Below the pieces are notes generated by a model. It saw only the letters and a list, made by a program, of their open reading frames with translations. It had not been told where the DNA came from and did no database searches. A program made the position numbers and the translations under genes. Below are positions 1 to 5,318 of a DNA stretch of 5,723 nt, one piece after another. Within the stretch, counting starts at the first letter, position 1. Each line of letters opens with the position of its first letter. This stretch comes from Solirubrobacteraceae bacterium (GTDB lineage: Bacteria; Actinomycetota; Thermoleophilia; Solirubrobacterales; Solirubrobacteraceae): positions 1-5,723 of the forward strand of contig JANJUA010000353.1 in NCBI GenBank assembly GCA_024710825.1. Reading direction: 5' to 3'.

Positions 1-357
1 GCGGTCGACGAAGTCGTAGCCGCGGACGAAGCGCGTGCCGGCGAGGTCGGGCGAGCGGCGGAAGCGGCCGCGGTCGGAGTAGGCGACGCCGGTGTCGAGC
101 ACGGCGATGGTGACGTCCGCGCCGCCGGGGCGGCCGACGGCCGCCAGGTTCGCCCAGGCGCCGGGTGCGTCGACCCCGAAGCTGTGGCGCAGGAAGTTCC
201 ACTGGAGCTGCTCCCAGCCGCCGGCGGTCGCCGTGCGCCCGGGGTCGTCGGGCAGCGGCGCGACGGTCGCGACGGGAGCAGGGTCCTGCGCGCGCGCCGC
301 GGGGGCGAGAGCGAGGGCGGCGGCGGCGAGCGCGGCGGTGAGGAGGCGAGGCGGCAT
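1..357 (-). CDS. S8 (subtilisin-like) serine peptidase, N-terminal part, cut by window edge
   Basis: Reading the minus strand from the ATG at 357-355 gives 119 residues that stay open to the window edge. Residues 1-23 form a typical Sec signal peptide: a short basic start (MPPR), an Ala/Leu-rich core and an A-R-A cleavage site. After a Pro/Asp-rich stretch comes a G-W-E-x-L-Q-W-N segment (about 47-54), like the QWN region at the front of secreted subtilases, then V-D-A-P-G-A-W (62-68) and the motif AVLDTGVAY (85-93). Asp88 of D-T-G is the first member of the S8 Asp-His-Ser triad; His and Ser lie outside the window. The spacing leaves no room for a normal I9 propeptide. The predicted role is extracellular protein degradation. 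The start is chosen for the signal peptide; no ribosome binding site or -10 is visible, and its upstream region lies inside tadA. The family call is firm; substrate and length are unknown. Confidence 0.88.
   Translation of the reverse strand, partial: MPPRLLTAALAAAALALAPAARAQDPAPVATVAPLPDDPGRTATAGGWEQLQWNFLRHSFGVDAPGAWANLAAVGRPGGADVTIAVLDTGVAYSDRGRFRRSPDLAGTRFVRGYDFVDR
341..346 (+). promoter_or_regulatory. Shine-Dalgarno sequence of tadA
   Basis: A perfect AGGAGG lies nine bases before the ATG at 356. It favours starting tadA at 356 (or 359) rather than at the later ATGs at 371 or 374, which have only a weak GGGG upstream. The hexamer also encodes Leu-Leu of the signal peptide of the opposite-strand S8 peptidase (CTC CTC), so a chance match cannot be excluded. 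Confidence 0.55.
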
Positions 358-850
358 GATGCGGGGTCCGATGATGATCGAGCGCGAGCAGGACGAGCGG
401 GGGATGCGCCTGGCCCTGGCCGAGGCCCGACATGCCCTCCAACACGGCGACGTGCCGATCGGCGCGGTCGTCCTGCGCGACGGGGAGGTCATCGGCGCCG
501 GCCACAACGAGCGCGAGCTGCGCCAGGACCCGACCGCGCACGCGGAGGTGCTCGCGCTGCGCCAGGCGGCTGCGGCGGTCGGCGCGTGGCGGGTGCTCGA
601 CGCCACGCTCTACGTGACGCTCGAGCCGTGCGCGATGTGCGCGGGCGCGATCGTCCTGGCGCGCGTCCCGCGCGTGGTATTCGGCTGCGCGGACCCGAAG
701 GCGGGCGCGGCGGGCTCCGTCCTGGACGTGCTCGCCGAGCCGCGGCTCAACCACCGGCCGGCCGTGACGGGCGGGGTGCTCGCCGATGAGTGCGCCGCGC
801 CGCTGCGCGAGTTCTTCGCCGTGCGCCGAGGACGGCCGCGCGGTTGCTAG
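356..850 (+). CDS. tadA: tRNA-specific adenosine deaminase TadA
   Basis: TadA deaminates adenosine 34 to inosine in the anticodon of tRNA-Arg(ACG), allowing one tRNA to read several CGN codons; it acts in the cytoplasm as a zinc-dependent dimer. From ATG 356 the product is 164 residues, close to the usual 150-170. The zinc and catalytic signature is complete: H62-A-E64 ([11 protein letters not shown]), with Glu64 the proton shuttle, and P91-C92-A-M-C95 ([12 protein letters not shown]). The following stretches V-V-F-G, K-x-G-A-A-G-S, L-N-H and G-V-L-A-D-E-C match bacterial TadA and separate it from cytidine or guanine deaminases. The reading frame is open back to 92, but the region before 356 is the signal-peptide end of the opposite S8 gene and lacks deaminase features. 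ATGs at 356, 359, 371 and 374 are all possible; 356 is chosen for the AGGAGG before it. The stop codon TAG lies within the -10-like element of the next tRNA. Confidence 0.95.
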   Translation: MMRGPMMIEREQDERGMRLALAEARHALQHGDVPIGAVVLRDGEVIGAGHNERELRQDPTAHAEVLALRQAAAAVGAWRVLDATLYVTLEPCAMCAGAIVLARVPRVVFGCADPKAGAAGSVLDVLAEPRLNHRPAVTGGVLADECAAPLREFFAVRRGRPRGC

Positions 851-853
851 CCT
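848..853 (+). promoter_or_regulatory. -10-like element for tRNA-Ser(CGA)
   Basis: The hexamer TAGCCT fits the TANNNT -10 pattern. It ends 19 bases before the mature tRNA 5' end, the same distance as at the other tRNA-Ser of the window. Its first three bases are the tadA stop codon. No convincing -35 is visible. Confidence 0.45.
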
Positions 854-872
854 CGTGGCCGCTCCACCCTAC

Positions 873-962
873 GGAGGGGTGCCGGAGTGGTTGAACGGGG
901 CGGTCTCGAAAACCGTTGTAGCGGTAACCCCGCTACCGAGGGTTCGAATCCCTCCCCCTCCG
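873..962 (+). tRNA. tRNA-Ser, anticodon CGA (reads UCG)
   Basis: This 90-base sequence folds as a class II tRNA. The acceptor stem GGAGGGG (873-879) pairs with CCCCTCC (955-961), with G962 as discriminator base, as usual for serine. The D arm uses CCG/CGG (882-884 with 896-898). The anticodon stem 900-904/912-916 encloses loop CTCGAAA with CGA at 907-909. A long variable arm (TAGCGG 919-924 with CCGCTA 930-935) is the serine identity element, and the T arm is GAGGG-TTCGAAT-CCCTC (938-954). No 3' CCA is encoded (CTA follows), so CCA must be added enzymatically. The 3' end abuts the stop codon of the convergent metallophosphoesterase with no gap. The gene lies 22 bases after tadA but has its own promoter-like element. 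Confidence 0.97.
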
Positions 963-2822
963 CTATCTGCGCGGGTCGCGCACCAGCAGCTCCACGTTGC
1001 GGTCCGCGCGCGAGCCGGGACCGCCGCCGCCCGTGACGTCGCGGGTCTGCGGGTCGTTGGCGGCGAGCGTCCTCGCGAGCGAGCCGAGCTGGCGCTCGGT
1101 GAAGCCCGCGGCCGGCCCGGGCGGGGGCGGCTCGATCGGCGAGGCCTGGTCGAGGATCGTGCCGAAGATCGACAGCGTCCCGTCGCGGTTGTCCATGATC
1201 TCGATCTGTCGCGACTGCTGCGGGAAGTCGATGTGGGCCGCGGTGTTGATCTCCCAGAACCCGTATCCGCCGCGCCCGCGGTAGGCCCGCACGCGGTTGT
1301 GGTGGGTGTGGCCGTTGACGAGCGCGACGACGTGGCGGTTGGCCCGCAGCAGGCCGAGCAGGCTGCCCTTGCCGCTCGTGCCCAGGTGGATCGGCGTGGA
1401 GCGGCGAGGGTCGCCGTCGCAGCCGGCCTCGTTGGGGTCGGTGCAGCCGGCCTCCTCGTCGGGCGTCGGGTTGGTCATCGTGTCGAGCGTGTGGTGCGAG
1501 TAGACGACGACGAGCTCGCCGCGGCGGCTCGCCTTGCGCAGCTCGGTGCGCAGCCAGCGGAACTGCGGGTCGTCGAGGTTGCCCTCCGCGCCGCCGCCCT
1601 CGGCGACCGTGTCGATCGAGATGAAGCGCAGGCCCTTGCGCGGGGCGAAGCTGTAGTAGAGCGCCGTCCCGTCGGAGGCCCGCAGCTCCGCGGCCGCGGT
1701 GAAGCCGAAGCCGTGGCGCCGGTCGGCGGTGCCCTGCAGCTGCCGGTACTCCGGCTTGGAGACGAACGCGCGCTCCGGGTCCGGCGGGGTCTGGCCGGCG
1801 CCGCCGAGCAGGCCGGCCACGAAGTCGGGGTTGCCGATCCGCGCGAAGACCTCGGTGCCGCTCAGACCCGCGACGGAGGCCGGGTCGAACCCGGACGACG
1901 GGAACACCTTCAGGCAGCCGGTGACGATCGTGCGGAACAGCGCCGCGCTGGCGGGCGCGTTGCCCTGCACCAGCCCGCCGTGGTTGCCGCGCGACGAGTA
2001 CCAGGGGACGTCGAGCCCGGCGGCGGTGAACGGCTGCTGGGCGCGGTCGATTAGGCCCGGATAGCGCGGGAAGGCGCCGTACGGGCTCGCGACGGCTGCC
2101 GGGCGCTCGGGATCCCAGAAGCCGGCCTGGCGCTCGGCGGGCGTGCCCGCCGGGTAGTCCGCGTAGTCCTGGACCCCGGTGTAGCGGCGCTGCGCGACGT
2201 CGTCGGTCATCTTCGCGATCTGCTCCGGCGTCGCGCCCGGGCAGGGGTTGGACGCGCTGATCGGCGCACCGGAGAACGGGTCGACGCGCCCGCCGTCGAG
2301 GATGCTCACGAACCAGCGCGTCTCGTTGCGCTGGCTGTTGTCGGGCAGGTCCCCGGTGGTGATCGCGAAGCCGAGCCTGGCGCGCCGGCCGTTGCCCTGA
2401 CGAGTCGGGCTGGCGGGGTTCGCGTTGAGGTTGCGGACCACCTCGTCGAAGGCGAAGACGCCGAGCGCCTCCTGCGGGCGCCACGATGCGGACGAGGCGC
2501 CGGCCGCCGGGTCGAGGAGCTCCACGCGCGCGGGCGACATCTCGTCGGCGACCTGCGGATCGGTGATCTGGCCGAAGAACGCCAGCGAGCGACGCCGCTG
2601 GGCGCGCTTGCGGCTCGCCTTCGCGAGCGTCGTGCGGACCACGTGGCGATCGCCGGCGCCGCGCTCCAGCGGGTGGTAGCCGCCGTCGCCGGCGCCGTAG
2701 CCGCCCTGCACGTGAATGGTCTCGTCGAGCGTGGTGTGGCCCTCGGGCTCGGCGAGCGCGGCCGGCGTGGCGGTGAGCAGGAGCGCGACGGCGGCCGCCG
2801 CGATCGGCAGAGATCGACCCAT
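963..2822 (-). CDS. Secreted metallophosphoesterase, PPA1498/TIGR03767-like
   Basis: The product from ATG 2822 is 619 residues. Residues 1-24 form a Sec-type signal peptide (MGRS, a hydrophobic Ala/Leu core, cleavage after A-L-A), so the enzyme should act outside the membrane. Calcineurin-like phosphoesterase motifs occur in order but far apart: D88-P-Q (motif I, where D-x-H is usual), G157-D158-L-P-D-N162 (motif II), G-N280-H281 (motif III), S-H443-H444 (motif IV) and G-H505-T-H507 (motif V). Long inserts between motifs plus D-P-Q recall the family I know as TIGR03767 (PPA1498 family); this is from memory of the family, not a search. The predicted reaction is metal-dependent phosphoester hydrolysis; the substrate is unknown. 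Cysteines near G-C-T-D-P-N and G-C-D-G-D could form a disulfide. The C-terminal stretch after about residue 550 is Pro/Gly-rich. The frame is open upstream, but the signal peptide and a leaderless-type -10 support 2822. It is divergent from the M29 gene. Confidence 0.87.
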   Translation of the reverse strand: MGRSLPIAAAAVALLLTATPAALAEPEGHTTLDETIHVQGGYGAGDGGYHPLERGAGDRHVVRTTLAKASRKRAQRRRSLAFFGQITDPQVADEMSPARVELLDPAAGASSASWRPQEALGVFAFDEVVRNLNANPASPTRQGNGRRARLGFAITTGDLPDNSQRNETRWFVSILDGGRVDPFSGAPISASNPCPGATPEQIAKMTDDVAQRRYTGVQDYADYPAGTPAERQAGFWDPERPAAVASPYGAFPRYPGLIDRAQQPFTAAGLDVPWYSSRGNHGGLVQGNAPASAALFRTIVTGCLKVFPSSGFDPASVAGLSGTEVFARIGNPDFVAGLLGGAGQTPPDPERAFVSKPEYRQLQGTADRRHGFGFTAAAELRASDGTALYYSFAPRKGLRFISIDTVAEGGGAEGNLDDPQFRWLRTELRKASRRGELVVVYSHHTLDTMTNPTPDEEAGCTDPNEAGCDGDPRRSTPIHLGTSGKGSLLGLLRANRHVVALVNGHTHHNRVRAYRGRGGYGFWEINTAAHIDFPQQSRQIEIMDNRDGTLSIFGTILDQASPIEPPPPGPAAGFTERQLGSLARTLAANDPQTRDVTGGGGPGSRADRNVELLVRDPRR

Positions 2823-2829
2823 GCGCCGC

Positions 2830-2835
2830 AACCTA
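2830..2835 (-). promoter_or_regulatory. -10-like element for the metallophosphoesterase, leaderless spacing
   Basis: On the minus strand the hexamer reads TAGGTT (TANNNT) and ends seven bases before the ATG at 2822. Transcription starting about seven bases after a -10 would begin at or next to the start codon, giving a leaderless mRNA. This fits the absence of a clear Shine-Dalgarno sequence before this ATG. No -35 is recognisable. Confidence 0.4.
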
Positions 2836-2866
2836 ACCGGTCCACGGCCCGATGTGGGAGCCTCGG

Positions 2867-2872
2867 TACGCT
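2867..2872 (+). promoter_or_regulatory. -10-like element for the M29 aminopeptidase
   Basis: TACGCT fits TANNNT and lies 38 bases before the ATG at 2911, which would give a leader of about 30 bases holding the gene's ribosome binding site. It shares the 88-base intergenic region with the opposite-facing metallophosphoesterase promoter. No clear -35 is seen. Confidence 0.35.
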
Positions 2873-2898
2873 CGCTGGCAGTGGCCGACAGCGACACC

Positions 2899-2904
2899 GA
2901 GGGG
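2899..2904 (+). promoter_or_regulatory. Shine-Dalgarno sequence of the M29 aminopeptidase
   Basis: GAGGGG ends six bases before the ATG at 2911, a good spacing. It selects this ATG over in-frame starts further upstream (the frame is open from 2716), which overlap the divergent promoter region and the opposite gene. Confidence 0.6.
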
Positions 2905-2910
2905 ATCCAG

Positions 2911-4110
2911 ATGGACGACGCGATGCTCGAGCGGCTCGCCGACCTCGTCGTCGGCGTGGGCGCGAACGTCCGGCCGGGGCAGGTCGTCACCGTCGGGACC
3001 GAGCCGGGGAAGGAGCCGCTGACGCGCGCGATCGCCGCGTCCGCGTACCGCCACGGGGCGAAGTTCGTCGACGTCTCGACGTTCGACCTCCACGTCAAGA
3101 GGGCGCGCATCGAGCTGTCCCGGGAGGAGGACCTCGCCTACGTCCCCGACTGGTACCGGCAGCGCGTCCTCGACCTCGGCGAGATGCGCGGCGCGCGGAT
3201 CGCGCTGAGCGGCCCGGTCGAGCCGACCCTGTTCGAGGGACTCGACCCCAAGCGCCTCGGGCTCGACCAGCTTCCGTTCGTCCCGGAGGGGATGAAGGTC
3301 GTCAACGAGCGGACGGTCAACTGGTGCGTGGCGCCGTGCCCGTCGGAGAGCTGGGCCCGCTACGTGCACCCCGACCTGCCGCCGCAGGAGGCCGTGGCCC
3401 GCCTCGACGAGCAGCTCGTCCACATCATGCGCCTCGACGCCGACGACCCCGGCGAGGCCTGGCGCGCGCGGGTGGAGGCGATCGCGGGTGCCGCCGCCGC
3501 GCTGAACGCCCGCCGCTTCGACGCCATCCGCTTGCGCGGCCCCGGCACCGACCTGCGCGTCGGCCTGCTGCCGTCGTCGCAGTGGACGGGGGGCGCGATG
3601 GACACCGTCGACGGGATCACCCACATCGCGAACCTCCCGACCGAGGAGGTGTTCACCGCGCCCGACCCGACGCGGGTGGACGGCGAGGTGCGGGCGACGA
3701 AGCCGCTCGTGCTCGGCGGGACCACGATCGAGGGGCTGCGCGTGCGCTTCGAGGGTGGGCGCGCCGTCTCCTTCCAGGCCGACAAGGGCGGCGCGGTCCT
3801 GGAGGCGACCGCGGCGCGCGACGAGGGCGCCGCGCGGCTGGGGGAGCTCGCGCTGGTGGACCGGGAGGGCCGCATCGGCCCGCTCGACACCGTCTTCTAC
3901 GACACGCTGCTCGACGAGAACGCCGCCAGCCACGTGGCGCTGGGCGCCGCCTACGAGCTCTGCGTGACCGACGACTCCGACAAGGCGCGGCTGAACCGCT
4001 CCGACATCCACATCGACTTCATGATCGGCGGCCCGGACGTCGACGTGGACGGCGTGCTCGCCGACGGCACCGAGGTCCCGGTGCTGCGCGACGGCGCCTG
4101 GCAGGTCTGA
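2911..4110 (+). CDS. M29-family metallo-aminopeptidase (AmpS/AmpT/PepS type)
   Basis: The 399-residue product matches the usual M29 length of about 400-415. These enzymes are dimeric, co-catalytic metal (Zn/Co) exopeptidases that remove N-terminal residues from peptides; with no signal peptide, it should be cytoplasmic and recycle peptides. Family features appear in order: the N-terminal L-V-V-G-V-G-A-N-V-R-P-G-Q motif (12-24), a W-C-V-A-P-C-P-S-E-S-W segment (138-148), N-L-P-T-E245-E246-V-F-T, L-D-E336-N-x-x-S-H341-V-A-L-G-x-x-Y348, and R-S-D-I-H367-I-D369-F-M-I-G. The order Glu, Glu, His, Tyr, His, Asp matches the metal and catalytic residues I recall for Thermus AmpT, and the spacing E336-H341-Y348 agrees, so the site looks complete. 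The start at 2911 has a GAGGGG ribosome binding site. The next gene begins 20 bases after the stop on the same strand, but has its own promoter-like element. Confidence 0.95.
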   Translation: MDDAMLERLADLVVGVGANVRPGQVVTVGTEPGKEPLTRAIAASAYRHGAKFVDVSTFDLHVKRARIELSREEDLAYVPDWYRQRVLDLGEMRGARIALSGPVEPTLFEGLDPKRLGLDQLPFVPEGMKVVNERTVNWCVAPCPSESWARYVHPDLPPQEAVARLDEQLVHIMRLDADDPGEAWRARVEAIAGAAAALNARRFDAIRLRGPGTDLRVGLLPSSQWTGGAMDTVDGITHIANLPTEEVFTAPDPTRVDGEVRATKPLVLGGTTIEGLRVRFEGGRAVSFQADKGGAVLEATAARDEGAARLGELALVDREGRIGPLDTVFYDTLLDENAASHVALGAAYELCVTDDSDKARLNRSDIHIDFMIGGPDVDVDGVLADGTEVPVLRDGAWQV

Positions 4111-4118
4111 GCGCGGTG

Positions 4119-4124
4119 TAGCGT
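4119..4124 (+). promoter_or_regulatory. -10-like element for the S1 protease, leaderless spacing
   Basis: TAGCGT (TANNNT) is followed by six bases and then the GTG start codon at 4131. This is the spacing expected of a leaderless transcript. No Shine-Dalgarno sequence precedes the GTG, which supports both the promoter and the start. It lies in the 20-base gap after the M29 aminopeptidase stop. Confidence 0.5.
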
Positions 4125-4130
4125 GGCGGC

Positions 4131-5190
4131 GTGCGCCGCGTCCTGGTCCCGATCCTCGTCGCCCTGGCGTGCCTGCCGGCGACCGGCGCGAGCGCGGCGG
4201 GCCCGCGGGTCGTAGGAGGCGTCGACGGGGACATCTCGGCGTGGCCGTTCCTCGGCGCGCTCGTGCAGTCGGGGGTGGCCGACGTGTTCCAGGCGCAGTT
4301 CTGCGGCGGCTCGCTGGTCGCGCCCCGGCTCGTGCTCACCGCGGCGCACTGCCTCGACGCGCGCGGGATGGACGTGGTCTTCGGGCGCACCGTGCTCTCG
4401 GCGCCCGGCGGCGAGCGCATCGAGGTCGTCGACGTGCGCCTGCCCCCAGGCTTCGACGCCACCAGGAACGAGCCCGACCTCGCGCTGCTGGTCCTGGCGC
4501 GGCCCGCGTCGGCCGCGCCGGTGCCGATCGCCGAGGCGCAGCCGGCGCCCGGGACGCCGCTCGAGGTGGCCGGGTGGGGCGTGGTGGCGCAGGAGCCGCG
4601 CGAGCTGAGCGCTGACGTGCTGCAGGCCGGGATCCTGACGGCGCTGCCCGCGCGGCCGTGCGCCCGCGTCTACGGAGCGCTCTTCGGGCCCGCGTCGATG
4701 CTCTGCGCCTCGTCGCCCGTCACCGGCGTCCCGGACAGCTGCCAGGGGGACAGCGGCGGACCGCTGGTCGCGCGCGACGCGAGCGGCGCCGTCCGGCTCG
4801 TCGGCGTGGTGTCGTTCGGCGGGCAGCGGTGCGGCGATGCGGCGCTGCCGGGCGTCTACGCCCGCGGCGGCGCCCGAGCCGGTCGCCAACCCCCGCTCGA
4901 TCCGGCTGCGCTTCGGCCGCATGGCCTGCCCGTCGAGCCGCTGCTACGTCGACATCCGCACGACCGGTCCGGTCGAGCAGCTCGCCGGCGGGCTCGTCCT
5001 GTGGGTGAGGCGCGGCGGGCGCCGCCCGATCGACCGCTTCGCGTTGGCCCGTCGCGTGTCCCGCGGTCACTGGCGGGCGTGGGTGAACCTCCCGCTCGGC
5101 AGGCTGCGCCTGGTCGCCGTCGGCGTGGACGCCGCGGCCAACCCGGTCACCCGCCCCGTGCGCGACACGATCCGCGTCACGCCCGCCTGA
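4131..5190 (+). CDS. Secreted trypsin-like (S1) serine protease, reading frame broken near 4866
   Basis: From GTG 4131, residues 1-22 form a signal peptide (RR, hydrophobic core, cleavage near A-S-A). A zymogen junction R26|V27-V-G-G follows after only a few residues. The triad is complete: His73 in L-T-A-A-H-C, Asp116 in E-P-D-L-A-L-L, and Ser208 in G-D-S-G-G-P. Asp202, six residues before the serine, is the S1-pocket residue of trypsin and predicts cleavage after Lys/Arg. Cysteines at F-C-G-G, A-H-C, L-C-A-S and S-C-Q-G fit the usual disulfides. The domain reads normally to P-G-V-Y-A-R (4865), then becomes Arg/Pro-rich without the expected terminal W-I helix. That frame has no stop before 5723. 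A plausible C-terminal domain continues in the +1 frame to TGA 5188-5190. It may be a pseudogene, or a sequence or assembly error; the protease identity is certain, its integrity is not. Confidence 0.85.
4864..5190 (+). other. C-terminal domain of the S1 protease, in the +1 frame
   Basis: Relative to the protease frame this segment is shifted by one base. It starts with an [10 protein letters not shown] linker and continues as about 95 residues of alternating hydrophobic and polar stretches (for example [21 protein letters not shown]), ending in D-T-I-R-V-T-P-A and a TGA. Two cysteines (codons at 4927 and 4942, M-A-C-P-S-S-R-C) could form a small disulfide loop. The pattern suggests a beta-sandwich accessory domain of a secreted enzyme, but I do not recognise a family. 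It has no ribosome binding site of its own, so it is unlikely to be a separate gene. Confidence 0.55.
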
Positions 5191-5200
5191 CCCGGCTCGC

Positions 5201-5206
5201 TACCCT
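5201..5206 (+). promoter_or_regulatory. -10-like element for tRNA-Ser(GGA)
   Basis: TACCCT (TANNNT) ends 19 bases before the mature tRNA 5' end, matching the spacing at tRNA-Ser(CGA). It lies just after the TGA that ends the protease C-terminal segment. It is also the nearest candidate promoter for the CYTH-like gene behind the tRNA. No clear -35 is visible. Confidence 0.45.
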
Positions 5207-5225
5207 TCCCGGGCCGCGAACACCT

Positions 5226-5315
5226 GGAGAGGTGCCGGAGCGGTTGAACGGGCGGCACTGGAAATGCCGTAAGGGGGGTCAACCTCCTTCGAGGGTTCGA
5301 ATCCCTCCCTCTCCG
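5226..5315 (+). tRNA. tRNA-Ser, anticodon GGA (reads UCC/UCU)
   Basis: This is a 90-base class II tRNA. Acceptor GGAGAGG (5226-5232) pairs with CCTCTCC (5308-5314), with discriminator G5315. The D arm uses CCG/CGG (5235-5237 with 5249-5251). Anticodon stem CGGCA/TGCCG (5253-5257 with 5265-5269) encloses loop CTGGAAA, with GGA at 5260-5262. The variable arm is long (AAGGGGG 5271-5277 with CCTCCTT 5283-5289, one G-T pair). The T arm is GAGGG-TTCGAAT-CCCTC (5291-5307). CCA is not encoded (CTC follows). Much of the D and T arms is shared with the tRNA-Ser(CGA) of this window, as expected for serine isoacceptors. A protein start codon follows three bases after its 3' end. Confidence 0.97.
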
Positions 5316-5318
5316 CTC

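Noticed and set aside
92..355. N-terminal extension of the tadA reading frame back to 92
   Set aside because: This part is antisense to the S8 peptidase signal peptide and catalytic Asp region, has low-complexity Ala/Arg composition and no deaminase similarity; TadA of normal length starts near 356.
786..2054. Long plus-strand open frame opposite the metallophosphoesterase
   Set aside because: It overlaps the end of tadA and all of tRNA-Ser(CGA) and is Arg/Ala/Val-rich without motifs; it is the GC-rich shadow of the minus-strand gene.
847..2484. 545-residue minus-strand open frame in another phase of the metallophosphoesterase
   Set aside because: Extremely Arg/Pro/Ala-rich; its C-terminus translates the antisense of tRNA-Ser(CGA) (E-G-E-G-F-E-P-S), a well-known type of false protein.
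2833..4011. 392-residue minus-strand open frame opposite the aminopeptidase
   Set aside because: Antisense shadow rich in Arg/Val/His with no recognisable domain and no supported start.
2643..4121. 492-residue plus-strand open frame across the aminopeptidase
   Set aside because: Arg-rich shadow in a different phase; the M29 frame holds all the conserved motifs and has a ribosome binding site.
4860..4890. Programmed +1 ribosomal frameshift to join the protease and its C-terminal segment
   Set aside because: I see no slippery codon, stop codon or stimulatory element at the junction, and the expected end of the protease fold is missing in either frame; a deletion or sequence error explains this better.
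5191..5213. Inverted repeat CCCGG/CCGGG as a terminator after the protease
   Set aside because: Only five base pairs with a 13-base loop, no T tract, and the loop holds the -10-like element of the tRNA.
873..5315. Similar blocks at 880-899 and 5233-5252 as a direct repeat, integration site or array
   Set aside because: They are the shared D-arm sequences of two serine tRNAs; T arms also match. No integrase or truncated tRNA copy is present.
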